Shown piece by piece: positions 30,857 through 42,061 of a stretch of 64,000 nt of DNA. The stretch is from Pyropia yezoensis (Eukaryota; Rhodophyta; Bangiophyceae; Bangiales; Bangiaceae), in the NCBI GenBank assembly GCA_009829735.1, contig CM020619.1, positions 9,972,375-10,036,374 on the forward strand, given 5' to 3'. Position 1 is the stretch's first letter. Each line of letters opens with the position of its first letter. The position numbers and the translations under genes are program-made. The notes below the pieces were generated by a model. It was given only the letters and a program-made list of their open reading frames with translations, ran no database searches and was not told where the DNA came from.

Positions 30857-33288
30857 GGGCGTCCGCGGCGGCCGCGGCGGTGGCGGCGGCGGCGGCGGCG
30901 GCGGCGGCAGCGGCGGCCGAGGCAGAGGCGGCGGCGGCGGCAGCGGCGGCGGCGGCGGCGTTGGCCGCGGCAACGGGCCGGGGGGTGGTGACGGCGGCGG
31001 CGGCGGCGGTGGTGACGGGGTGGTGGCGGTGGGGGGGGGGGGAGGCTCGGCGGGCCCCGATGGCCTGTCAGTGCCGGCCGTGGCGGCCGCCGCCGCCGAC
31101 GCCGCCCCGCGGCCGTGGCGGCGGCTCACCGACGGCCGCCCCGACGCGGGGGGGGGGGGGCGACGCGGCGGCGGCGGCGGCGGCGGCTGACCACGACGGC
31201 CGCGACGGCGCCGGCGGGCCGGCCGACGGGCGTGGCCGCCGCCGCAGCAGCAGCACCGGCGGCGGCGGCGGTGGAGGGGGGGGGGCGCCGCAGCGACAGT
31301 GGCGGACGGCGGAGCGACAGTGGCGGGCGGCGGAGCGACAGTGGCGGGCGGCGGAGGGATAGTGGCGGACGGCGGAGCGATAGTGGCGGACGGCGGAGCG
31401 ATAGTGGCGGGCGGCGGAGCGATAGTGGCGGGTGGCGGCAGGGTGGTGGCGGCGGCGGCCGCCCCGGCGCGGACGGGGACAACTGCCGCGCGGGTGGGGG
31501 CGGCGCGCCCGCCGCTGCCGCCGCTGCCGCTGCCGCTGTCGAGTGGGGCGCTGCCGCGCCGTCGGCGGCGCCCGCCGACGGCACGGCCGCGGGGGCAGGG
31601 CCGGCGGGGGCAGACGGCGGCGCCGTCACCCCCCCCGCCGCGGCCTCCCCGCCACGGCGGTCGGCGGCGTCCCCCTTGGCCGGGGAGGCGGCGGCCGCCG
31701 CCGCCGCCGCTGCCGCCGCGAGCGCCGGCAGCGGCAGCAGCCCGGCCGGGGGGGCCCCGCCGGGCCGCGGGGGCGGCCGTTTTGCGCCCTCGCGGGCCGC
31801 ATTGCGCCCCCGCGGGCGGCCGCGCGGGCATTGGCCGCCGCCGCCCCCGCCACCGCGGGGGCGGCCGCGCACGCCGCCGCCGCCGCTGACGGCGGCGCCG
31901 TCGGGGGGGGTGGGGTGGCGGAGGGACAGGCGCCGCCGGCGGCGGCGGCGGCGGCACGGACACCTCCCCCCGACCCCCCACCCCCCCCCCCACCACCGCC
32001 GCCGCCGCCGCCGCCGCCCCCCCCCTCGTCGACGGAGACGGCGGGGGCGCCCCCCCCCTCGTCGACGGAGACGGTGGGGGCGCCCCCCCCCTCGCCGCCG
32101 CCCCCATCGGGCGCCGCCCGCTGGTGGCTGCACCCCCACCCGCCGCGGGCGCCGCGGACCACCTCTGCGGGCGGCGAGCCCCGCGGCGGTGGGGGTGGGG
32201 GTGGGGGTGGCGGAGGCGGTGGGGGCGCGGGGGGGGGCGCCGGCCGTGGCGGGGGCGGGGGGGGGGGTGGGGGGGGGGGCGGTCCGTGTTCAACCGCCTC
32301 TTGACGCGCCGGTCCACGGGCAGCCGCCACGGCCGGGCGGCGGCGGCGGCGGCGGCGGCAGAGGGGGGTGCGGCGCCTGGCGCAGACGCCGGCAGCCGCG
32401 CGGCGGCGGCGGCCGCCGCGGCGGCGACAGCGGCCGCCGCGGCGGCGGCGGCCGACGGCGGGCCGGCGCCCTCGCGCACGGGGAATTCCTCCCCCCACCC
32501 CCCTGGCCATCCATTAGGCGACGGTCCCCCCGCCCACGGGGAACCCCCCTCGTCACCCGCGACCTCTTCACCGCGTGGCTCACCGGCCGCCGAGCTTCGC
32601 CTGACCTTTTCTGCATCTGCGGGTGCGTGACGCTGCCGCCGCCGCCGCCGCTGCCGCAGGGGATCGTGGGGTGGGTGGATGGGACTATGGCAACGGGCTG
32701 GCCAGCGGCAGCGGGCGGCGGCGGCTGCGGTAATTCGGGCAGTGGAGACGGCGCTGGCCGCGTTGATGCGAGCGACACCAGCGCCCCCCCCTAGCCTGCT
32801 GACCGATGCTGCCGCCGCCACCTCCGCATCCACCGCCATTGCCGGTTGCCTGCTGCCGCTGCCGCTGCTGCTGCCGCTGCCTGCGCGGCGCCTCTGCGGC
32901 TGCGGGTACCGCTGTCGCTGCTGCTGCCTCTGCCCGTTGCCGCCGTGTGCTTGGAGAGTCACACCGGCCGAGAAGCAGCCGCGTCGGGGCCGGCCGAGTG
33001 TGGCCGCCGCGTATCGGCGGTGGCGCGCGCCGCGTGCGCGTCGTGGGGTGCGGGGTGGTGGCCTGGGCGCGCGCGCCGCACCCCGCCTCCTCCTCGCCCT
33101 TCCTGTTTGGTATGCAGTCTATGCGGGAGGGCATGGGGGTGCTTGACGCCACTGCCGCGGCCACGGCGGCCGCTTGTACGTCGCCTGGTCTGGGCGGCGG
33201 CGGCGGCGGCGGTGACGCTGAGCCACGAGGACCTCGCCACGCGTGGATGTCGCTATGGGGAGAGGCGAGAGTGGTCACGGCGTTTGTC
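30857..33288. other. Very GC-rich low-complexity stretch, no supported gene
   Basis: Dominated by GGC/GCC runs, with long open frames on both strands at once because stop codons are rare in such DNA. The translations are Ala, Gly, Arg or Pro homopolymer-like and carry no motif. From 31,292 to 31,440 there is a 21-bp tandem repeat, annotated separately. A pair of CCTCGTCGACGGAGACGG units lies near 32,023-32,080. Confidence 0.5.
31292..31440. repeat. 21-bp tandem repeat, about 7 units
   Basis: The unit is AGCGAYAGTGGCGGRCGGCGG, with only C/T and A/G variation between units. Because 21 is a multiple of 3 it reads through in every frame: SDSGGRR on + in one frame, and a Leu/Arg/Pro heptad on -. 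That alone does not show it is coding. Confidence 0.8.
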
Positions 33289-34746
33289 AGTTACAACATT
33301 CATAGGACCTTTTGGTGCGCGGTGACGACGATGACAACGGTGTTTTTCGGCCAAGAGTTTTATTCGAGAAGGACCATCATGTTGCGCGCTACAACCCGAA
33401 ATTGGCCACGAATTTGACGCTTGGTCAGACGAGCGAGCGCGTGGGCCATCAGAGTTCTTGGCCTCTCTAAGTACAGTGCGTTTGCATACACCAAGTCGCG
33501 CACATGGACCTTCAAGTCATTAAAAACCCCCTCGATCGGCTGTAGGTTTGGGCTGTACGGAAGCAGCCTGATGTGGTAAATACCACTTGCTGTCATAAAT
33601 GCGTCCCCGTCAGCGTCGTGAATACCGGCGTTATCGTACAACAAGACGCACGCCGGGGGCTGCGCATCCCACGGCAGGCCGGGTATGTAATGCCCCATCT
33701 TCTCGTTCAAACACTGTAAAAATAACCGCCAGTCAACAGCGGTCTGCGCCCTCCCCAGCACCACCGTTTGGGACCACAAAACACCTTCGGTCAGAGACAC
33801 GCCCATCATCGTGCTTGTCCGCGGGACCGTGCGCGGGTCCTTGTCCAGGAGCACGCACGGTGAACGACTGTCCGACCGCCCGTAACGGCGGAAAACGTCA
33901 CTCCCATCGGTGTGTGTCTCATCGACCGAAACCACACAGCGCAAAGGAACCACCCTCATGGCCTCGACGTACATCTGCTGCGCCAAAAGGCTCCGCTCCT
34001 GGAATAACCGCTCTACGCGCTTGCGCGTGTACCCGTTCGCCGTGAGGATGCGATGAATCGTAGAGGGGCTCACAAAGTCCGTCTGCAAGTCTGGGTAGTT
34101 AATGGCCAAAGCGACCAACAAGTCGGAATGCTCGCGTAGAAATGCGACAGGTTCCGCATCGACCAATGTCATAACAGCATGAACCAACTCCTCATTGCGC
34201 ACGGCAGCGTCAGCATGCTTGTTGCGCAATTCCCCTTGCGGCCATACAGTGCCCGTTGCATCCACCAGCTGCCTCCACCGACGAAGGGAGTACTCGCTGC
34301 ACCCGAGCGCCGCGGCCTCCGCCATCGAGTAGCCGTCATGAAGCAGCTTGAGGCCGAAAAGCCGCTTTTCCTCCGAAAACATCTTGATGGTGGGAGCGCA
34401 CGCAGCAATGGCGGAGCTTGAGCAGGTCGAGCTTGGTGCGGGTTAGAGGCAGGCGCCGCAAAATTGTCGAGGATGGGATGTAACGGGCCTTGAGTAAGGG
34501 GGGGGGGGGGAATATTGATGGGCGTAGTGGCGCAGGTCGTTGACCAGAGTGGAGCGAGATGCGGGTGAGGCGATGCAGAGACGGGCGACCGAGGCGTGTT
34601 GTCCCATCGACAAATGGACCGACAATGGTGCCCATGCTCTCTTCTTAATGCAGAAAGTTGAGGCAACAGCTGCGGGCGGCGGTGCACGTCCGGGGCTCCA
34701 GCCGCGCGTGATGGAGTTGATCGAATCTGTTCAGTATGTTGTCACT
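33289..34746 (-). mobile_element. IS630/Tc1-like DNA transposon, tentative ends
   Basis: The element is defined by the transposase gene inside it. Possible terminal inverted repeats are AGTTACAACATTC (33,289-33,301) and the reverse complement AGTGACAACATAC (34,734-34,746), 11 of 13 matching. They are placed about 60 bp past the stop and about 350 bp before the start, giving 1.46 kb, a normal size for the superfamily. I found no flanking TA duplication, so the ends remain doubtful. Confidence 0.4.
33360..34382 (-). CDS. DDE transposase, IS630/Tc1-mariner superfamily
   Basis: 340 codons, cut-and-paste transposase. The N-terminal helix-turn-helix (residues about 8-40: LKLLHDGYSMAEAAALGCSE, then YSLRRW) is IS630-type. 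A second winged-helix-like region with SPSTIHRILTANGYTRKRV lies at about 105-123. The catalytic triad is Asp154 (VVSVDETHTDG), Asp250 (LLYDNAGIHD) and Glu284 (LPYSPNLQPIEGVFNDLK). The Asp-Glu spacing is 33 residues, one fewer than the DD34E typical of Tc1 and IS630. The frame is intact and the local base composition is less GC-rich than the surroundings, consistent with a fairly recent arrival. The stop overlaps an AATAAA on the coding strand. The product could be active. Confidence 0.88.
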   Translation of the reverse strand: MFSEEKRLFGLKLLHDGYSMAEAAALGCSEYSLRRWRQLVDATGTVWPQGELRNKHADAAVRNEELVHAVMTLVDAEPVAFLREHSDLLVALAINYPDLQTDFVSPSTIHRILTANGYTRKRVERLFQERSLLAQQMYVEAMRVVPLRCVVSVDETHTDGSDVFRRYGRSDSRSPCVLLDKDPRTVPRTSTMMGVSLTEGVLWSQTVVLGRAQTAVDWRLFLQCLNEKMGHYIPGLPWDAQPPACVLLYDNAGIHDADGDAFMTASGIYHIRLLPYSPNLQPIEGVFNDLKVHVRDLVYANALYLERPRTLMAHALARLTKRQIRGQFRVVARNMMVLLE

Positions 34747-36320
34747 CAGTTATGTGTTGTCTGCGTACTGGCCGTCGACTTTCTTGGGTGACCAGGTCGT
34801 TTCACAGTGGTAAAGTTCTCTCTTCATTTGTTCTACTTTTTGTCAGCCCAGTCAATCGGGGTTGTATTTTCACTATGGTCAGGGTGTTCTGAGTCTGTGC
34901 AGTCTTTGCACTTATTCGCCTTGGCCGTGGCGAGCGGCCAACCAGGTTCAGTGCACGCCGGGACCGTTTTTCGCGAGCCCTCGACTGAGTCCGAAACGCG
35001 AATGATGCCTCGCTCCGGCATCCCGGTTGTCCCGGTTTGCCGTGCCGTCTGCACAATGATTTGGAACCTCTCCGCGACACGGTCAATCCAACCCCCAACT
35101 TATGACCCGTCCGAGATCACCTCGCATCTCGATGGTCACCATCGTCCGTCCACCCTCGCTACGCCACACACCTCAATCCAGTTCCACCGCCCTCGACGCG
35201 CATCCTTCCGTCATCCTCCCGCAGCGTATTGCCCGTGCTACCTGCATGCAAGGGCACAATCGGTGCGGAACTCCTGGCGGCGGTGGTCCTGCGGGCCGGC
35301 GGCGGTGGTCCTGCGGGCCTGCGGCAGCGGAGGCCAGACCCGGCTGGTGGAGAGGGCGTCTGCTGCCGCCGCCGTCGCCACGCTGTTGGCCATCATGACC
35401 TACGGCAGCGGCGCGGGCACGCTTTTCTAGGGCCCCGACGGGGTGGTTGCCCCCCCGGGCGGCGGCGGCGCCGCCCCGCGGCAGCTGCCTGGGCGGCCGC
35501 TCCTTTTCCCCCCTCAACCCAACGCCGCGGCGGCGGCGTTGCAGAGGGCGACGGTCGCCGGCCGATGGGGGCGCCGCCTTCCTAGCCGCGCCGCCGAGTG
35601 CATGCTGGCGGCTGTTTCGTTGGCGCCGCCGTTGTGCGGTGGCCTCCGCCCTGGGAGCCGGGGGCGACGACAGTGGCGGCGACGGCGGCGAGAGGGGCGG
35701 CAACGGCGGCAAGAGGGGCGGCGACGGCAAGGCCTTCCTCATTGCCGCGACGGGCGCCGCCGACAGCGGAGCCCCCGGTGGGGCGACTGGGCTGTGGGCG
35801 GTGGCCGCGGCTGCCACTCGCGGGCGCGCACACGCGACACTGCACCCCCCGTCCCATGACGCCGGCCCGCGCCCCCCCGCCCCCGTCGACCGGGGCCACC
35901 TCGCCGCCGCGGCGGTCGGCCCGTCACTCGCCGCGTGCGCCGGCGGGGGCCCTTGCCGCGGCGGCGAATATGGCCACCGCTCTGCGGCTGGAGCAGGCGT
36001 TCGCCGGCCCACAGCCCGTGCATGCAGACAGGGGCGCATGGGCGTGCTTCCCTCTGGCAATGCACCCCGCGTACGCCTTAGGCCTCTTCGAGGCCTTCGC
36101 GTCCATCGCCGGGCCAGCGGCGCGGAGGCCGCAGCCGCGGGCGGCGGCGGAGATGCGGGTCGCCGCCCTCACGTCCCAATTGTGGCCCCCGCCGGCCACT
36201 ATTGCCGCCCGCTGCTACACGCGGGTGTACGACGTCGGCTCCCCACACCTCGCGGTGGGGGGCGGGCGCCCGGCGCCGCTTCCCCCCGCCGCAGCTGCAC
36301 CTGCCGCTTCCCCCCGCCGC
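34747..36320. other. Stretch with no recognised gene
   Basis: 34.8-35.2 kb is of moderate GC with only short frames of no known family. From 35.25 kb on it becomes CGG-rich, and three or more frames are open at once, giving Ala/Arg/Pro-rich translations without motifs. I see no transposon ends or RNA genes. Confidence 0.4.
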
Positions 36321-36430
36321 TGCTGCACCTGCCGCTCCCCGCTGCTGCACCTGCCGCTCCCCGCTGCTGCATCTGCCGCTCCCCGCTGCTGCATCTGCCG
36401 CTCCCCGCTGCTGCATCTGCCGCTCACCGG
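36321..36430. repeat. 22-bp tandem repeat, 5 units
   Basis: The unit TGCTGCAYCTGCCGCTCCCC (plus GC) starts at 36,321, 36,343, 36,365, 36,387 and 36,409, an exact 22-base period. As 22 is not a multiple of 3, successive units fall in successive frames. Confidence 0.85.
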
Positions 36431-36660
36431 TGCGGCCGCACCGGCAGACGGGCACCAGCCCCTCCCCCCTGCGGCCGCACAGGCAGACGGGCGGCCGCCC
36501 CTGCGGCAGACGGGGCGGCCGCGGCGGCGGCAGACGGGGCGGCCGCGGCAGACGGCGGCGACAGACACGGCGGCGGCCGCGGCGGCGACAGACGCGGCGG
36601 CGGCCGCGGCGGCGACAGACGCGGCGGCGACAGACGCGGCGGCGCGGCGGCCGCGGCGGC

Positions 36661-36930
36661 GACAGACGCGGCGGCGGCGGCGGCCGCGGCGGCGACAGAC
36701 GCGGCGGCGGCGGCGGCCGCGGCGGCGACAGACGCGGCGGCGGCGGCGGCCGCGGCGGCGACAGACGCGGCGGCGGCGGCGGCCGCGGCGGCGACAGACG
36801 CGGCGGCGGCGGCGGCCGCGGCGGCGACAGATGCGGCGGCGGCGGCGGCCGCGGCGGCGACAGACGCGGCGGCGGCGGCGGCCGCGGCGGCGACAGACGC
36901 GGCGGCGGCGGCGGCCGCGGCGGCGACAGA
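36661..36930. repeat. 33-bp tandem repeat, about 8 units
   Basis: The unit begins GACAGACGCGGCGGCGGCGG and continues with CGGCCGCGGCGGC, 33 bases in all and nearly invariant (one unit has GATGCGG). Shorter irregular versions (24-27 bases) extend left to about 36,560. One + frame reads TD followed by nine alanines per unit; the other frames read Gly/Arg or Pro/Arg. Codon-length periodicity is preserved, but all frames are open, so coding cannot be concluded. Confidence 0.85.
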
Positions 36931-36999
36931 CGCGGCCTGCCCCCCGGCGTGTCCTTCGCAGTGGGGACGTGGCTGGGCGTGTCTTTTCTCGCCTAATAG

Positions 37000-38500
37000 C
37001 GGGCACGATCCCTTCTTAAAGGAGCAAAAATGAGTTTCAAGGTGCGTGCAAGCCGCGGGGCCATCCCCCTCATACTCGTGGACGGCCGCGTCCCACAGGG
37101 GGAAGGGGGAGGCCGCCCATGTCCACGTTGCCCCGCCCAACCGCCGCTCCGCCCCCGGCGCGCCCGCCCGCACCGTCCACGCAACGGCGGTGAGGGAGCG
37201 GGCAGCGGCGGCGAGGCGGGCGGGCACGGTCGCGGCGGCCACGGGGGCGCCGCCCGCCAGGTGGGTCCGCGCCACGAGGCGGGTGGCGGCGGCCAGCAGT
37301 GCGCGCCGCCCCGTCGGCACGCGGCGTCAGCGTCACCGCCGCCGTAGCCGGGGAGCCCGCCGCCGTAACTCTTCTCACCGTCGCCACCGCCCACCCGTCT
37401 GTGACGACCACGCGGGCGGTGGTTGGCGCGGGCACCACCCCCCCCGCCGCCGCCGCCGCCGACCCGTCGACGAACCCGTGCCCACCGGCAGTGGCGACGG
37501 GGCGGGCGCGGCAGAGGGCGGCCTCGAGGCGTCTGTCGAGCCGCCGTGCGCCCGCGGCGGCGGCCAGCGCCGCCATCGACGCGCCAGTGGCGGCCGCCGC
37601 CACCGCCGGCGCGGCAGCGGCGGTGGCCGCCGCGGGGAGGCGGTGGGCCACCCCCGCCGCCGCCGCGGCGGCGGCGGCCAGGCCGCCGCGGCGGCGGCGG
37701 CCAGGTCGCCGCGGTGGCGGCGGCGGCCAGGTCGGCGGGTGGCGGCGGCCGCGGCGGTGCGGGCCGCGGCGGCGGCGGTGGCCAGGCGGGCGTACTCGTA
37801 GAGCGCCGCCGCCACCTCTGCGTCCAGGGGGTGGCCGCCGTCGCCGGCCGCGGTGGCAGCAGCAGCGATGGCAGGATCGTCAAGGTCGGCAGTGGCGGCG
37901 ACGGCGGCATGGCGGCAGGGGCGGAGGAAAGCCCCCCCACAGCCGCCTCTGCGGCGGCGGCTGCGGCCCACGGGGTCAGGGCGGCGGCAAAGTCGGCGGC
38001 CGCCTCCTCCACCTGCCGTCGCGCGGCGGCTGCGGCGGCCACCCCCCCCTCCACGGGCGGCCGATCGGCGACGGCGGCCGCCGCCTCGACGCCCGCCCGC
38101 CAGTCGTACCAGGCGGTGGCCGCGGCGAGCGACGCCACCTCCTTGCGCGCCCCCAGCGCGGCGGGCGGCGCGACCGCCAACTGGGAGGGGCGGGGCGGGC
38201 GGCGGCAAGCTCAACGTAGACGGGCGGCCGCACAGCACCGAGCGCGGCGCCCCGCCGGCAGGCGATGGCCGCCGCCGCGGCGGCGGTGGCGGCCGCGCCG
38301 GCCGCCACACGGGCGGTGGCGGGGGCGGTGACGAGATGGGCGGTGAGGGTGGCGGCGAGCGCGGCGGCACCGACCGCGGGGGGGGGGACGCCGCCGGCGC
38401 CGGTGGGGGGGGTGGGCGGCCCAGCACCGTCGGCCGACCTGGCCGCTGCGAGGGGGGTGGAGAAATAATAGTGAGACAACATGAGAGCAAGGGACAACGA
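37000..38500 (-). other. Possible degraded or mis-assembled host gene (Ala-rich, TPR-like)
   Basis: On the - strand, protein-like segments occur in a changing frame. They include KEVASLAAATAWYDWRAGVE (near 38,120), LDAEVAAALYEYARLATAAA (near 37,800), RRLDRRLEAALCRARPVATA (near 37,520) and GATWTWAASPFPLWDAAVHE (near 37,100). The second resembles the first helix of a kinesin-light-chain-type TPR. Frame changes coincide with G/C runs, so sequencing errors are as likely as true decay. The + strand is also open across much of it. Support is weak. Confidence 0.25.
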
Positions 38501-38503
38501 CGT

Positions 38504-38585
38504 TAGCTATGTCTGCCGGGCAGCTAGCACGCTCCACAGCCCCCTAGCTATGTCTGCCGCGCGGCTAGCACGCTCCACAGCCCCC
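38504..38585. repeat. 41-bp direct duplication
   Basis: TAGCTATGTCTGCCG... starts at 38,504 and again at 38,545, giving two adjacent copies of 41 bp that share GCTAGCACGCTCCACAGCCC, with a few mismatches. A recent small tandem duplication. Confidence 0.8.
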
Positions 38586-41470
38586 TCCAGCGGGGCGGAC
38601 CCTCACCGCCCTGTAAACCGTCGGCCGGAACTGTGGTCGGCCGCTGCGTGCCCCTCAGGCCCCAAACTTCAAGCCGCGACGCTCACCGCCTTCAAAGAAA
38701 CGAAACCAGGCGCGGACCGTCGTCCGGCGTGCCCTCATTGTGTGCTGCCTCCACTTGACGTACTTAAGCTCGCCTTGCATCCTTCCACCCAAATGCGTCG
38801 CAAGGATATCAGTCGAGTCGCGCCGCCAGCGCCTCCGTCGTCCCTTGTGGTCGCCGCTGACGGCGGGGGAGTGACGGCCCACGCCGTTCAGTGAAACCGC
38901 GCTTTGATCCCCTTCCCGCGGTTGAGGGAGCCCCCACCAACGTAGCTTCCGGGGGTGATCGCAGCGTCGGCAGCGGCGAGCGTCAGCTGCATCACGACCA
39001 GCTGGGCTGTGGCGGCCGCGGCAAGTGGCGGCACCAGCAGCAACGGACGCCTCGATCGCCCACCGCAGCAGACCGACATAGGCAGTATCGGCAGTGAGGA
39101 GGGCCACGTCACTAGCGGTGGCGACCGCAGCGACGGTGGCGGCGATCGCCCGTCGCAGCACGCCGCCTCGTCCGCAGCACACCGACTCCGCCGGTGGCGG
39201 CCGGGAGGAGCGCCCGGTCGCTGGCGGTGGCGTCCGCAGCGAAGATGGCGGCAAGGGGGGGGCCGTCAAGGTGGGGGGATGAGTCGACGAGGAACAAGCT
39301 AGGAAGAGGACCCAAACAACATGCCGGTGATCACACGTGGATGGCGACGTTGAGGACGACGGGCGAAGGACCAACGAGATCAATCATGGATCCGCTCCGG
39401 CGCGCGAGATTGGTCACCACATTAGAAAAAAATGTGGACCTCGCCAATCAGCTGTCCATCACATTGCCATTTCTTGCCGTTGTTGCAGACGCACCTGGTC
39501 ATTGAGGACTGAAGACATGGTGGAAGTCGAAGTCAGGGAGGAGTATGGCAGAGTCTGTCTCGGCCGCACACTGCCAAGTGAAGTAGCCTGTGGCAGCCCG
39601 CAGAGCATTAGACCTGGCGAATCAAACAATTGCACATAAAATCAAGTTGTGACCTTCCCTTCAAGTTTCTCCGGTGTCGAGTGGCGTCGTCTCGTACGTC
39701 TGCGCCCTGCGTCTGTCCAAACACGACAAGTGCGAGTTTTGAGGTAATGAGCAGCCTCTGTCTTTTGCATATGAGGACACCTGTCAAGCTCATTACGGGG
39801 ACAACTTACGTATTTGTCATCGTAGAGAGCTGTCTTCTGGCAGATTACCACGCGACGCTAATCAATGCGCTTTGCGTGCTGGAGGCCGCGGATGCCGGTG
39901 AGATCCGGCGGCGGCAGTTCCCAACGAGATCGTGCCGCGGCGGCTCCCAGCGTGATCTGCCGTTGACGGCTGTGCGGCACGGGAGGGCCGCGCATGGATG
40001 ATCTTGCGGCAAAGACGAAGAAGCAGCGGTTCAATCCGCCACGTGACGTCAACAGAGCACTCTCCACGACTTTGCGCGTGAATGGGACATATGGTACCCG
40101 CCACCCTCCCGGGAGGCGTGCCACAGGACCAGCGAGGTAGCCGGGATGTGGGAGGTGTAGTCGGGGGAGGATGCGCCGGCGGCGCAGAAGAGGGGCGCGA
40201 AGGGCAGGCCTGGGGCAGGACCCACGAGGGCGCAGTGGACGGGCGCAGGGGGAGCGAGCGTTGGGTGCACATGTGGACGCGAGCTGAGAGGGGGTGCGTG
40301 GGGTGAGACGACGAGGCGCGGTCCTTGCGGGGCCGCGCGGAGGGCGTGGGCTCGCGGGTGTGTGGGGCGCGCCGGGGAGCGGGGCGACGAGAGGAACGGG
40401 AAGCGGAGCTATATGAGGATGGCGGCTCCTCGCCGGGAGGGTGCAGGCACACATTTCAAGCGACATAACCACCATCTACGGGGTCCTCACACCGGCCGCT
40501 GCTGTGGGAGGGGGACGGGCAGGAGGCCCGGTGCGTTCCAAATAACACGCCCACTCCCCGCCGCCGCTGCCACCAGCTGCCATCACTCCGCCGCCGCTGC
40601 GGGCTGCTACTGCCGCTGTCTGCGTGCCCCCCCCCCGCTTCCTTCCGTCATATCTACAGTGTACTAGGAAGACCCTCAGTAGCAAACAGCCACACATTGA
40701 CGGTGTGGGCGCGCGCAGCAGCGCAAAGCCAAATAGCAAGGCGTCCGATGGGGTGCGTACACTCCACAAAGTTCTATGAAGGGGAGGGGAGGCCATCTAG
40801 TGGCGGCGGTGACCGGCGATGGCGGCGGAGGGGTACGGTTAGTCAGACGCAGCGGCAGCCTGCAGTGCGTGCTAGGAGGGATCGCCAGCCAATGGCAGGC
40901 ACAAAAACAGCGCGCCTGCCTGCCGCACTGGCAGGGGGTCGGCAGCCGCTATGCCAGCGGGGGGAAAGCGGCCACGCAATCTCGCGACGGTGAAAGGCAA
41001 CGGCGGCCAGCGCGCGCCAGGGCGAGAAGGAGCTAGCGACAGACGGCAGCGGCGGGGGGGTGGCGATCAGCGGTCGGAACCAGGGGCTCCGGGATGAGCC
41101 GGCCGCGGTGACCGCAGTGATCGCGGCACGGCGGGGGCGGCGGCGGCGGCCGCCGTGAGCGGGCAGTGGCCGCAAGCCAACGGGGGCGGCGGCGGCTAGC
41201 TGGCGGGGACCACAGCGGCCAGCCGGCGGCGTTGCCGGCGGCGGTGGCCACGGCCGCCGCCGGGTAGTGGCCACCAGCCTGCGGAGGCCGCGGCCAGAAA
41301 GTGGCCACAGGCCTGCGGAGGAGGCGGCCGCACAGTGGCCGCAAGCCAGCGGCGCCAATGGCAACCGCGGCCAGCCGGCGGCGGCGACCATAGCGGCCAG
41401 CACGCGGCGGGCGAGGCGGGGGCGGCGGCGGCCGCCAGCTGACGGCGTCCAGCCGACGGCGGTGGCGACG
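38586..41470. other. Stretch with no recognised gene
   Basis: 38.6-40.6 kb is moderately GC-rich with short frames only. 40.8-41.5 kb grades into degenerate GGC/CCAGC repeats. Frames on both strands are open over long distances from 40.8 kb, but they translate into repeats such as GWPPPAGRR without known motifs. Confidence 0.4.
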
Positions 41471-41479
41471 GTGAAGGGG

Positions 41480-41745
41480 GGGCGGCGACCAACCGGCGGC
41501 ACCAGCGACGGCCAGCCGGCGGCGCCCAGCCGGCGGCGGCTGCAGCGGCGACCGGGGGGCGGCGACCAACCCGCGGCACCTGCGGCGGCTAGCCGGCGGC
41601 GTTCAGCCGGCGGCGGCTGCGGCGGCGACGGGGGGGGGGCGACCAACCCGCGGCACCAGCGGCGGCTAGCCGGCGGTGTCCAGCCGGCGGCGGCCGCGGC
41701 GGCGACGGGGGGGCGGCGACCAACGGGCGGCAGCAGCGGCTTGGC
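41480..41745. repeat. About 75-bp minisatellite, 3-4 units
   Basis: The landmark GGCGACCAACCCGCGGCACC recurs near 41,491 (variant), 41,564, 41,638 and 41,714 (variant), a period of about 74-75 bases. Each is followed by GCGGCGGCTAGCCGGCGG and a GGCGGCGACGGGG block. More degenerate units continue on both sides. Confidence 0.65.
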
Positions 41746-42061
41746 GACCACCCGGCAGCGGCGATGGGGGCGGCGGCCAGCTGGTGGCGGCCAGCCCGTA
41801 GCGGCCGCGGCAGCAGCGGAGTGACAGCGGCCGGCTTGCGGCGGCGGGGACGGCGAACAACAGAGGGCGGCAAGCCGACCGCAGAGGCAGCGGGGGCGGC
41901 CGTAGGGCACGGTCAGGCCAGCCTGCGGCAGCGAGGGCGGCAGCCGGGAAGCGGCGGCAGTGAGAGCGGCGACCAGGCGGTGACGGCGTGACGGCGCCAG
42001 CGGCGGTGGTGGTGTGGCGGCCAGCCAGTGGAAGTAACGGCGGCCATGCTGCGGCAGTGAC

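Noticed and set aside
31115-32794. A 559-codon plus-strand frame
   Set aside because: Ala/Arg/Gly homopolymer-like; the opposite strand and other frames are equally open because stops are rare in CGG-rich DNA.
30008-32962. A 984-codon minus-strand frame spanning the N gap
   Set aside because: It joins Gypsy antisense sequence to low-complexity DNA across 500 unknown bases; the continuity is artificial.
36661-36930. CRISPR-like regular spacing
   Set aside because: Units are directly adjacent with no unique spacers; it is a minisatellite in eukaryotic-type DNA.
35447-37033. A 528-codon plus-strand Ala-rich frame
   Set aside because: At least two other frames are open over the same span and it crosses the 22-bp out-of-frame repeat; no motif.
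39858-40475. Two overlapping minus-strand frames of about 200 codons
   Set aside because: Composition is Pro/Arg/Ser-rich, they overlap each other in different frames, and neither has a motif.
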